In this document: piece by piece, positions 1-11,640 of the stretch
How positions within the stretch are numbered: the stretch's first letter is position 1
Layout: each line of letters opens with the position of its first letter
Source: Pampus argenteus
Taxonomy: Eukaryota; Chordata; Actinopteri; Scombriformes; Stromateidae
Length of the DNA: 64,000 nt
NCBI GenBank assembly: GCA_036937835.1
Contig: CM072864.1
Span: forward strand, 7,266,001 to 7,330,000
Direction of reading: 5' to 3'
Made by a program: the position numbers and the translations under genes
The notes under the pieces: generated by a model
Told to the model about the DNA's origin: nothing
The model's input: only the letters and a program-made list of their open reading frames with translations
Databases searched by the model: none

Positions 1-2455
1 TTTCTTTTTTTTTTCTTCTTCAACTCTAAAACTTAAAAAAAACAGTCTGATGCATATATTTATTTACTTTGTGATCTTTGAATTGGTTTTGGTAGCTAAA
101 ACAGCAGCAGTGTGAAGGTAGCTCACCAGACATTATGGCTGTTTTGTTCTTCTTATACTACTATATCACAAATTCCAAGAAGAGGTGACTAACTTATAAA
201 TGAGAGGACGGCTTGACTTTACAGTTTGAATCACCCCTTCACATTCAAAGTTTTTTTTTTTTTTTTAAATGTTATCATTAAGATAACAGACAAATACAAA
301 AAATGTTCTTTACTAAGAAGTGTCACATGATAAAAATGACCTTTCAAGATATGCTCTTTTGAGTTCCTCTGTTCTGTTCTTACCTAAGAATAATACGTTG
401 TTAATTGTCAGAATCTTCATGAGGTCAAATGTTCGTTTACATCCTTTTTCTTTTAAGAAACATAAGAATTGTTGCCAGAATCTTAGAAACCTTGATTATT
501 ATCAACCACAAAGAAAGTGCTGCTCACTCCTGCCTGTGCAGTCTAAGAAAAAAAGGTTATAGTTTATGTCTAATGATTTTCCTCTCTATTCTAATTTTGA
601 AGCATAATCATCCTGCTGTATTGCAGCATCTCCTCACTTATACTTTCCCTCACTCTGCAGAATCCGTTGATATGCACCTTGCTCCGGGTTATTTTTTTAT
701 AGAACCATATAGGTGCGGTAGCAGCTATTTACAGCATTCTCTGTCCTGTCCAACTCTGAAAGTGCAACGAAGTGGAGGAGGAGGACAGACTGTGTACTTT
801 TAATAACTCTACATTCGAAGAAACTTACATTTTCTTAATTTCAGCAATCAATCATTATTTTCATTAAAAAAAAAAAAAAAAAAAAATGTTGGTGCGATTT
901 ATCTTGTAACAGCACCATGACATGGACTTACATTTAACAAAAAGACTAAATAAATAAATAAATAAATTGAAAACTTCCTTTTAAAGTTTGTCATTATGAT
1001 TACATTAATAACCAGAGGGTTAAGGGACAATCACAGATCTGGTTTTTAAACAACAAGCAATGGTTGGAAGTGTCCACTGTTGGGTCAGTGCCTTCTTCCA
1101 CTCCTCTTCCTCTGAATGTGGAAATCTGTTGACATTATATACATGTCATCGTCACATTTAGTATGGCCACTAGATGGCATCTGTCACTGAAACGTTACTG
1201 TGTGATGTTGGCGTTGTTGTGGCCGGTGAGCGTTGTTTTTATCGTTCGCAAACAACAATGACATGCAAAGATATCATCATCGTAACTCTGGACTTTCCGC
1301 CATCTTTAATGTACTTTTTATTGTTTTTGTACGCAGATGGAATAAAAAATAAATAAATAAGTAAGGAATGCTGCAATGCTAGCCGGAAGCAGAGACGTTT
1401 AGAAAGATGTCATATGTAAGAAGGCTTATCGTGTTAAAAAAAAATGCAAAGTGCAACACACAGATCAGGTGACAGAGAAAAAAGCTCAACATGGAACAGC
1501 TACAGCCAGCCTTTTCTTATTTTTACACACATGTTTCACAGAAAACTTTCCGGTATTTCTAAATATTTGGAGATCCTTAAATCAAAATGTCTCCTCCCTG
1601 CCCTGCCCTGCCTCTGACTCTCATCTTCGTCTCCAACTTTCCTCAAACTCATTAAATGCTGACATTTCACTTATTTATTGTAATGTTGCAGGATGAAGCA
1701 GAGACATTTATCACGACGTGTCTTAAAACAGGATTACATATATGGTAAAAAACCTTTAAAATGTAGTCCTATTTTTTTTAAATGACAGATTGCTGCCACA
1801 CATAAATAGCTTGTTCTTTCCACGGTGCCCTTGAGTCAACAGCACATTGTGACCAAACTCTTCATCTAATCGTAACCTAAGAAATATTACAGCTCATTTG
1901 CGTTGGAGGTAAATCCATGCTGCCTTATTTGCCCTCTGTTAGGTAACTTCCCTTCATAGTGAACTGATTGTAGCTGGCAGATGGAGAATGGAGAAGAAGT
2001 TGAGGGAGAGAGAATTTGGACCACACACCACAGCCATTAATCAACTTGTTACTGCATCCAGGCCAGCAGCGTAGCATGCCGGCCGTCTGCTGGGAGATAA
2101 AACCTTTCTGGTTGCAATGCAACGCGCCTGCTGCTGCGCTGCTCCACCAGATCATTGAGAAGTAATTGCAGTTATTTCTCATTTGCTGCCATCTCGTTGA
2201 TTGAAGTAATTGGGGAAAATGCGAACACACTCATTGCACCACTCATGTGCAGCGTGTTTCCAATTTGGCCACAGGAAACAATTACACAACACTCCCCTGT
2301 GGAGAGTTTGGGGTGATATTAGGTAACCTGTTTATTTATTTTCTTTCTTTCTTTCTTTCAATCAGATATCTTGATTGCCAGGGCAACATTGTTTTTTTTC
2401 AGAGCCCTCCAAAACAACCAAAAATGCTAATTACAAGAACAATTATGTGTATCTC
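1..2455. other. gene-free flank with simple repeats
   Basis: No exon or gene is recognisable on either strand; the open frames are short, AT-rich and unlike any family I know. The stretch holds poly-A/T runs (for example near 250-267 and 866-886), an AAAT run near 948-966 and a TTTC run near 2340-2360. Confidence 0.6.
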
Positions 2456-2875
2456 GTGACTTCCTGTTTTATTTTGAAATTTACCCACCCTCTGGTTTCA
2501 GATCGCTTGCTCTTCCCATGTGTGTCACCTGTTGCCGTGATTCCTGATTATCTCCACCTGTTTCCCATTATCCATCTGTGTGTCTATATAAGTTTCGTGT
2601 CTCTCTTTGTCCTGCCAAAGTGTTTCGCCTCATGTTCGATCACCCAAGCCGTTTCTCAACTGTAGTCACAGTGTGTTTATTTGTTACTGTCTTAGTCGAG
2701 CTTTTGTTTCATTGTTGTCGAGTATTAGTTAAAATATTGCTTTATAGCCTTTTGATTTTCCTCCTTGAGAACGATTTCAATAGTTTTGTATACCAGAGTT
2801 TTTTTTTGTTAATATGCCAAATAAATCAGCTCATTCACATCAGCTCTTGAGTCCTGACTGAGTTCCAGCCCGACA
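2456..2875 (+). repeat. LTR-like dispersed repeat (possible solo LTR)
   Basis: The segment starts with a TGACTTCCTGTTTTATTTTG motif, has a TATATAAG box near 2585-2592 and an AATAAA near 2819-2824. That promoter-then-polyadenylation arrangement is what an LTR of a fish retroelement looks like, and the wording is familiar from dispersed fish repeats. No adjoining gag or pol coding sequence is visible, so it would be a solo LTR or a non-coding relic. The family and exact ends are inferred; both ends are uncertain by tens of bases. Confidence 0.45.
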
Positions 2876-5800
2876 CTAACTAACTTTAGGCAACTAAAAG
2901 AACTTGATTATTATTATTGAATACTAAGTACTGGAAATGGTTTTGTTCTTCAACTTAAGTCTCTTGGTAAAGTTTTACTAACAGAGCAGTTTCTGAGCAA
3001 CTGAAAAAAGAACCAATTTATCATCCACTATGATTTATTTGTCAAAACATTCAAAAGAGAAATAAAAGATGTCTGAGGTTTTTAAAAAAAAAAAAAAAAA
3101 CAGCCTGAAGAGAAGCGTATCCATTGTTGTTGATGCATCAACATCACCTGAGCAGCCTGCATGTTTCTCTTCGATGTCGAGACACAGTTTTATTGTGCGA
3201 TTGCTCTTGAAGTAGCTTGATGAGGCTGCTTTATTGCTGTGGAACCATTGTCTCTCTTTTGTCACATCGACCTGAAAGACTATGAATCTTTACAGGTATT
3301 GCATTTAAATGGATGTACGTACAGACAGTATAAACATTGAGGGGGGGAGGAAAGGTGGAAAGAGGAATGAAGTAAATCTTTATAGCTCGTGCTTTTCAAC
3401 TGAAACAACATAATCACGAGACATGATGATTCAAAGATATGAATTCTCAGGCGATGTGCGGATCCGTTGTTGAGTTGTTGGGAGGAACCATACTTCTAAA
3501 GAGAACATTCGCAATCTGAGTTAACCAGTTATGCTGCTCGTTTTCTCTCTGCGCTATTTTTATTTTTTTATTTTTTCACTTATCTAATAACGCCCATCCA
3601 GTTCCATTATCAGCTCAAAGTTTCAGTTTGTCGTCATGAATAAATACCTCCAAACTGAAAGTGGAAGAAAAAGAAATAATCTAATGATCTACATCTTAGA
3701 GCAGAGAGAGGGGCAGAGAATATACAGTCCCACAGCAGATTTGTGATGTTTATTCATAATGTGCTCTGTGTAATTTATTTGAAGGCAACCGCAGCTCTCT
3801 GATTCCATATTGATAATCAGCCTCCAGTTGATCTCTGGATAACATAGTAACATTAACGCATTGGAGTAGCTAGTTGGCCTATTACATGCTCATTTATTGT
3901 ATACACTAATACACACCAATGTACATGCAACTAGCAATTTGTATGTTGCAGAAAATAGTTGCCCTTACATCACTGAAATTCAGTTGTATGTGTTGTGTTT
4001 GGGTGGTTTATGCTGAGGTTATATTGCTGTATAGTGCTTGCTGTCCAGCTGTCTGTGGTCTCTGCTTTGTGTTTTCAGATCAATAAATATACAACAATCA
4101 ATTCTGGTACTACTTCTGTTGCCATGTCACTTCAATTTCCCTGCTATGGGATCAAATAAATTTGGACAATATGGGTGTACCTGGAAATCTTAGACTCAAA
4201 CACCCTAAACAAGCTGAGCACCTGCACTTTAACTTCACCTTCGCTGTTTCATTTCAAATCCAATATGATGGACAAACAATGAAAACTGTGACACTGTCAA
4301 AATAGGCTTTGTGTGCGGTGTACTGCATAGAAACCACATCAGTGGCAGAAAGCAGCTGCAGTGTCATCAAAGAAACTCCAAATTAAGAGTGTCAAAAAAC
4401 ACATCAATTAAAATCTAACTGATTTAGTGATTCATGTTGCAACCAGCACCAGTTACATGCTATTATACATATGGTTAGTTCATCTGCTCCTGATGCTTTA
4501 AACCTTCAGCTGGAGGCCAGACATTATGATTTTTGCATGTCACAGAATTTATTTATTTATTTTTCTCAAAAAAAAAAAAAAAGTTATGTTTCATAAAATA
4601 TGCAATGTTTTTGTTTGTTTTTTCCTTTGTCGATGAAAAATAGGAGATAGAAAGTAGTGCTTTATATATTATTTGTCCCGCAGTGTTATTTGACTTGCAA
4701 ATTTTGGGAGCTGTGAAGACCTCCCAGGATAAATAGTCGGTCGATGTAAGTGTGTACACCTACCAGGGTAACCAGAGAAACATATATAACCCAACTGCAC
4801 AGACTTTGTTCAGCTTGTTGGCTTCCTGACAGACGGGTGTAGATCAACACCCTCGGTGTTTGTTCCTGACGTGACAAGGAAGTGATGTACAGTCACAACA
4901 CACACACACACACCATAGATCATGCACACCGCATGCAATGCAGTGATTTGTTGATGCAGTATGTGATAATAAATACAGCATGTCTCTCTAAGGTGTGTGT
5001 GTGTGTGTCTTATTTCACATAATTTATATCATACTGTTTATTTTGTAATGTAGCTCTCTGCTGCAGCTTCAACAATGTCAAATCACGCTCGAGCTTTTAA
5101 ATAGTACGGGTTGTTTTTGTTTGTAATCTCTAACTAAACTATAGTATAGTAGTGTTCCAGCTCCATGCTTTGTTGTGAATAAACAGTAGACAAAAAAATA
5201 ATAATAATACAATCTGCATAGGCTGTGTGTGGCTTAGGCACACTAGATTGCATTATGCCAAACTTAATTAAAAATGTTTCTGGTGCGTAGCAGATAACTG
5301 CATAAATGCTGCTTGTTTAGTAAGCAAGATGCTGAATGCCTTCACTGCCGCTGTTCTGTTCATTTCCATAACACTTGATTCCATGTCACTTTTTAATAGG
5401 ATCACAGCATGTCTCCAAATAATACCAATTCTGTCAAAAGTAATCCTTAACACTTGAGAATGTCAAGATTGTTATTGTTTGTCTTTGTTTGTTTGTTTGT
5501 TTGTTTGTTTCCCTGCAGTCATCAACACCGACCTTCATTTCTGACAGAAGAGCAGATTTAATTACCGCCGTCGTATTTCCTTGATAGCCATTCTCTGCTG
5601 TGAAACACGATAATCAATTTCTGCTGGGATAATGACACCTTGCTTGTTTTGTGACAGCATAGAGGGGAGAGGCGGGAAAGATGAAGCCGCACAGATCTGA
5701 GATCTCAGCATCTGGATATTAGTCACACCTAAATGGAGAAGATGGAGCACACTGGGATAAATGTCCGTAGTAGAAAACCAAATAAAAGTGGGTAATAAAG

Positions 5801-6358
5801 GGGCGTTTTGCTGTACGGCGCATCTCTTCTGCAACGGACTGAGAGCTGCTGTAATGTGATTTCCTTCTCTTTTGTTAAAGTAAAGTATAGCTTTCTAGAG
5901 TTGGAGCTTATTTCCTTGACTGTGGTTCATGTTTGGAAACCAGCAAAATGAAACGCATCACTTCTCTTGTGCCAGACAGTTTCCACAGACAGTTGGGAAA
6001 GTTCACCTGGATGTTTTGAATCCCCCAGCAACCCACAATCCACACTATATGGTAAGCTGGAAAATATAATGTGAAACAGGAGCCAAGGAATACTGTACAT
6101 CCATATTGAGTTATTATGCACCTTCCAGTTTAACCACAGGACTTTGGGAATAAAAACCCTCGTCTCTTGTGTCAAAATCCTGCGCTTTGTATGCCCACCA
6201 ATCATCCTAAATACCAGCTAATGACTCATGTGTGGTACAAAACACGTAACACTTTATTAACTGGACAGGAAATATATAAACATAATCTTGCATTGATTGC
6301 ATTTCTTAATCTTAACTAGGTCTGTCATGATAATTATGTTATAGATTTATCATCATGT
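2876..6358. other. gene-free intergenic DNA
   Basis: No coding exon recognised. It holds short (CA)n near 4897-4913, (GT)n near 4994-5010, (TTTG)n near 5474-5510, and A/T runs. The small open frames here show no known domain. Confidence 0.55.
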
Positions 6359-6391
6359 CCATATATCCATGTATCATACATGGATATATGG
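6359..6391. repeat. 33-bp perfect inverted repeat
   Basis: Two exact 16-base arms (CCATATATCCATGTAT and its reverse complement) flank a single central base, so either strand could fold into a tight hairpin or cruciform. It is AT-rich and not beside any recognised gene or transposon end. Confidence 0.85.
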
Positions 6392-6470
6392 CTACCCACT
6401 GAAAGCAGCTGCCATTGCTGCCTGGCCTCTTCCTTGTTTACACATGATGTTGGAGGTGGGATCCGTACGA

Positions 6471-6472
<2 letters not shown>

Positions 6473-6501
<29 letters not shown>
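6473..6501. repeat. (GT)n microsatellite
   Basis: An uninterrupted GT/TG run of about 14 units, directly visible. It accounts for the Cys-Val and Thr-His open frames on the two strands here. Confidence 0.95.
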
Positions 6502-6734
6502 CAACCCTCTGAGACATGTGTAATAAGGAGCTATATAAATAAATGTGCCTGCAGAGACGCTGAGGGTCCGGGTGCTTCTGACCTGACTGCAATCAGAATG
6601 AATCATTGGTCCTTAAATGACCTTGTAGCTTATCTGAAGGAGCTTTTCATTAAAATCTCACCAGAAGCTTCACCCTTCCTGTTTCATTAATCCCAAAATG
6701 ATTGTCAACACCTTTTTTAATTTCCTGTCTATCG

Positions 6735-6945
6735 TTCACCCTCCCTCCTTCCCTCCCTCCCTTCATTTAACCTTTTCACCATCTCTTATCCATTTGCATT
6801 TCCTCTTTCTTCCTATCTGTACCTTCATCATGATCATATTTTCTCTCCTTTCCTGTTATCCACATTTTATTTTTAGGTTTACTTTATTTGCATTTCTTTC
6901 AACCGCAAATCCTCTTTTTTTTACCCTCTACTCCTTCAGTTTTCA
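6735..6945 (+). repeat. pyrimidine-rich tract
   Basis: The plus strand is strongly C/T-biased, with CCCTCCCTCCTTCC-type runs. It produces a low-complexity Phe/Leu/Ser/Pro open frame that is not a gene. Confidence 0.7.
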
Positions 6946-6961
6946 GATTGCTGCCATCATG

Positions 6962-7560
6962 TGTAAAAGTATGTGAACCCTTCTATTAGTAGCTTGCAGC
7001 TCCTCCTTCTGCAGCCATTACTTTAACAAAATGTCTCCTGTAACCTCTAACCAGCCCCAGACCTTCACATTTCCACCACCATGTTTCACTGTTGGGAGGA
7101 GGTTCTTTTCTTCATTTACAGTGTTGGCTTTTCTCTTTTTGATTGTGACTAAATAGCTCTATTTTGGACTCATCTGTCCAGAGAATAGACTTCCAGAAGG
7201 CCTCTGGTTTGTCAAAGTGCTCTCTGGCAAAGTTGAAACGGGAAGTTTTTACCTGATTTTATTATTTTTCTTGTAGCTCTGGGATGATGGTTTTGATGGG
7301 CACCCACTTCTAGGCACAATTGCTGTCATATTGAAGCCCCCCAACTTTGTAAATGATTTGTCTTACAGTGGATGGATGGTCTTATATCCCTCCCCCACAC
7401 TGATATATCACTACTCAAGTTGGTTTGGTTAGTTTCATCTCTCTTTTACTTAGTGTAGGCCAATCCATTTCCCTAATGTGTCATTGGTCTATTCAAATGA
7501 TTAATTAAGCACTCAACTGAGTCTCTTACCTGCTTGACTTAACCAATGCAGCTCTCAGGA
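6962..7560 (-). mobile_element. decayed Tc1/mariner-like transposon
   Basis: Read on the minus strand, the middle part gives a broken Tc1-type transposase: a stretch resembling the region before the second catalytic Asp (PKIELFSHN), then PPP and a WWWKCEGLGLV-like run where Tc1 proteins have the conserved GGGSVMVWG block. The left edge (AAAGTATGTGAACCC) resembles Tc1 terminal repeats known in fish. Frameshifts and stops make it non-functional. The right end is approximate. Confidence 0.7.
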
Positions 7561-9439
7561 TTCACTAATTTCATTTTTCATCTTTAACTTTATTATGTGT
7601 GTTGTGTTTTTGCAAATTAATTATACACACAAAATGTTTGTAAGAAAGTGGAGAGAGTCTGTAACTAGCGTATTTACATGATAGTGATGCACAGGTTCAC
7701 CCACAACAGGTTTGGGTAGAAAATACTGCTGGTTTGGGCAGGTAGGTTAAAAAGTGACAAAGACGTGTTTCAAGTAAAACTGGAGTACACTTTGAGTTTA
7801 CAAGGAGCACTTGAAGGCAGCACGTAAGTGGCACTGTCTGTTTTTTCCACTTGTTGACTTTAAGATAATTTCACTATAAACTCATCTGTTGCCCTTCAGG
7901 GAGGTTGTTCATCACATTAAGAACCCCAGCAAACAGTTTTTAAGACTTACTGTAAGAAAATGACAAATTTAGTGTCAGTTCAGAACAACAGCAGGTGTTA
8001 ATGCTAACATGTGGATGTGAATTAAAACATTCACATGGCCTTAGTATGGCTGTTAGTGGAGCATTTACCCTCTCTGTAATCTGTAGTCATTTTATGTCTG
8101 TGGCCACTATGCAACATTTAAAGCTGCAGCAGAAACATACATCTAAATAAAGTCAAGTTCCTACAGAGAAAATGTCCCATTACAGTTAATTGTAATGCTG
8201 AAACATTTGTCCAATTAAACTCTGTTTTAATATGAAAACGGATGAGAAATCCATTCAATAGTGCAAAAAATCAACATTCACAGGCGAAATCCAGATGTGT
8301 CCATACTGTAATGCAGCAGTTAGAAAGTTCTTTTTTTCCCCAACAGCTGATCCTCATATTAGATAAAAAAAATGTTTAATTTAATTTCCTTATGTGAAAT
8401 ATATATAATATATAAATATTTCTGCATAAAGAAGGTGTAGATGTTTCTACTTGCATTTATATCATTATTACTTTTATATCAATTACTAGCAGTGAATTTT
8501 TTGACAAAAATAGGTGGGCGGTTGTTCCAAAGTAAAATAATTAATTTAAGGTTGAAAGAGTATTTTATTTTTATTTTTTTTTTCTGAAAGTAATTATATT
8601 TGCATATCATTCTCTCTAATTTGCTGTCTCTCTCTCAGGCTGCTCCTCTCAATGAAACAATACATAAAGGAGATAAATGGCGGGGAGGAAAATTATCTAC
8701 CTCTCCCTTTTGTACTGGGCTAAAACATAACATTATTCAATTAAAATACAGATACAGTACATATTTAAAAAGATATTTTCACTTTTGTTTTTCTTTTCAT
8801 GCTCTCTTTCAGACATTTCCACAGGACATAAATCCACTCATCCCATCCTCTATTTATTCCATTTATTTTATTTTCCTGCCCCTCTATACCATCATGACAG
8901 CATGTGCAATCATATTTTTTAATCATTTTTTTCACTCATTCCTTCAGTGTGTCACTTTATTTCCATATATGTCTAACTCCTCTATCTGCTTCTCCATTTC
9001 ATACAATCACTCCATCTATTCTTTGCATTTGTTTCTCTGCTGCTGCCTGCAGACATTCAGCTCATTCATTCTTCTTACTTGAGACAAAGTCCAGTTTATG
9101 AAAAACGATTCATCAAACGTGTCTCTCCTTTTTGGCCTTCCATCTTTTAATGTAATTAAATTCATTCATTTGGCAGGCGCTCAAATCAGTTTTTATGTAT
9201 TCGGCTGTGTCAGATTTATCATCTACTTGCCAAATTTCCATTAAATTTGTTGTGGATTACACATAGAAATCACAAAACTATTTAATAAATATAGTTTTCC
9301 CTTCTGATTGAGCATTATCAGTTCTGTAATCTTCTTCTCTTCTCAAAGGACACGCCCGTTATTATGTTTAACTTTAAGCCTTGATAACATATTAAACTGG
9401 TGAGTTATATAAACAGTTCTCGTGAACGAGGAAATGAGT
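7561..9439. other. gene-free intergenic DNA
   Basis: No recognisable exon. Sequence is AT-rich, with a C/T-biased stretch around 8800-9060 that yields a low-complexity Phe/Ser/Leu open frame of 160 codons with no domain similarity. Confidence 0.5.
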
Positions 9440-9600
9440 TATAGTGACCAAAACTTTTTTTTTTTTTTTTTTTTTGGACCAGGCTGTAAACATGTTTTGT
9501 TTTTGCTGTAAATTGTAGCATTTTAACATGGGGGTCTATGGAGTCGGCTGCAAGTGGCCATTCAAGGACCTGCATTGTTTTGGTCACATCCCTGTTAGCT
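9440..9600. repeat. dispersed fish repeat fragment
   Basis: A T-run (9452-9475) is followed by a GGCTGTAAACATG ... TTTTAACATGGGGGTCTATG sentence that I recognise as a frequent dispersed motif in percomorph genomes. The family is not named from memory; identity rests on familiarity of the wording, so confidence is modest. Confidence 0.35.
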
Positions 9601-9869
9601 TCATTTTTAGCCCTGAAGGTTGTTGCCACTTGGTCAGCCCATATCAAAAATTTGATAACGTTGTTGGTTTTCTAAAAAGTTGCAAGTTAGGAAAAAGACA
9701 CCGTACTGACTGCAGATCCTGATGTTTGTTTAGTGTTTAGTTGTGTAGCCGATAGTGTGTGTAGTCTCACATTCAGCATCACAATGACTACAGAGTTTTA
9801 CACAGTGTATATGTGTGTGTAGGCAGAAGTGTGCTGATCATGTATACTGCACACAGCAACATGCATAAT

Positions 9870-9922
9870 AGATAGATAGATAGTGTGTGTGTGTGTGTCT
9901 GTGTGTGTGAGAGAGAGAGAGA
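9870..9922. repeat. compound microsatellite (GATA)n-(GT)n-(GA)n
   Basis: ATAGATAGATAGATAG, then a GT run, then a GA run in immediate succession, directly visible. A second (CA)n lies at 10030-10043. Confidence 0.9.
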
Positions 9923-10420
9923 ATGTGTTCACATGTCTCCTTCTATTCAGTGTTGGGAAATAAATGAGCCAATTTAACAGTGTATTGATTTGAGAAATTG
10001 ACTGAAACAATGGCAAGCCTGTTGAACGAACACACACACACACAAATAAGACCGCACTTATTTGTTTTTTTATTGACTGACGACACTAAAGGTCACCCGC
10101 CTGCATTGGTCGCAGGTCATACATAGATTTAATGTGGTTGTTAAAGAACCGCTCAGTCTTTTGCAGAACTTAGGAAGTAATTGATTCATTGAGACATCTT
10201 TTATTACACACTCTGGTATTGACTCTGGAGCTGAAATAACCCTCTATTCCATAACAAGAAATATAACGCCTACATTGTCAAGGAATTCGCTGTTCCCAGA
10301 GAAAAATACAACCAATAACGGAGCAGAAAATATAGAGATGTGGATAAGAATGTGGGGTAGAAAGGTAGTGAGAGTGAAAGACATGTGCGACGTGTCTGTG
10401 ATAGAGGGAGGAGACAGTGG

Positions 10421-11640
10421 ATATAAAAAGTCTACACACCCCTGTCCAAATGCCAGGTTTTCGTCATGTAAAAAAAACAAAAAAACATCAAGATAAATAA
10501 TTTCACAACTTTTCCCACCTTTCCTGTGACCTACAAACCGTTACAACGCAACTGAAAAACAAACAGAAATCTTTCAGGGAGGTGAAGTAAAAATAAACTG
10601 AGATAATGTGATTGGATAAGTGTGCACACCCTTTTATAACCGGGGATGTCGCTGTGTTTCAGATTCGACCGATTACATTCAAACTCATGTTAAACTGGAG
10701 TCAGCACACAAGTGTCACCAATTAAAGTGCCTCTGATCAGCCCCCAAATAAAGGTCAGCTGTTCTAGTAGGCTTTTCCTGACATTGTTGTCGCCACATCT
10801 TCCAGCACAGGCCGTGGTCTTCTAAAGCATCGGAGGGATCTCATTATTCAAACATATCAGTCAGGTGAAGTCAGGTTAATTTTGCAAAAAAAAGACATCT
10901 GAAATCTCCCAAAACGTGTGTGGGAAAATGTGTTATGGTCAGATGAAACCAAGGTTGAACTTTTTTTGGGACATAATTCCAAAAGGTATATTTGGCGCTA
11001 AAACAATATCACCGTGCTCATCACCAAAATAACACGATACCTACGGTGAAGCATGTTGGTGGCAGCATCAAGCTTTGTGGCTGGTTTTTTCTTCAGCTGG
11101 AAGGGTTGGAGGGAATTATGAATAGTCCCAGATACCAGTCAGTGTTGGCACAAAACCTTTGGCCTTCTGTTAGAAAGCTGAAGATAAAGAGAGGGACTTT
11201 ATCTTTCTGCACGACAATGACCCAAAGCACACAGAATGGCTTCACCGGAATAAGATTGAGGTTTAGGTAGAGTCCAGACATGAATTCCATCAAACATCTG
11301 TGCAGTGGTCTGAAGCGGGCTGTGCATGGGTGATGCTCTCGCAATCTGTCAGATTTGGAGCGATTTTGCAAAGAAGAGTGGGCAAATATCACCACATCAA
11401 GATGTGCCACACTGATAGGCTCCTACCCAAAAAGACTGAGTGCTGTAATAAAAGCCAAAGGTGCATATTTATGCAACCAGGTTTTTTATTTTATATTTTT
11501 CCCCTTTTTACATTTTTCTGTTTTGTTTTTCAATTGCATTGCACAGGTTATAGGTCACATTAAAGGTGGAAAAAGTTGTGAAATTATTTGTCCTGCTGTC
11601 ATCTTTTTACTTGACACAAACCTGGCCATGGGTATTGAGG
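10421..11640 (+). mobile_element. decayed Tc1-like transposon, about 1.2 kb
   Basis: The left edge (TATAAAAAGTCTACACACCC) is a terminal-repeat sequence typical of a widespread fish Tc1 family. Around 10930-11250 the plus strand encodes broken transposase: a WSDETK-like block containing the second catalytic Asp, a VKHVGGSIKLCGWFFLQ block, and a degraded CTTMTQSTQ block where the intact protein has DNDPKHT. The right end near 11615-11640 (TTTTTACTTGACACAAACCTGG) pairs loosely with the inverted left side. Stops and shifts show it is inactive. Length is about what an intact Tc1 would have, so it is a full but degraded copy. Confidence 0.85.

Noticed and set aside
10421..11640. Active Tc1 transposase gene
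   Set aside because: The reading is broken by stops and frameshifts, and the DNDPKHT box is degraded.
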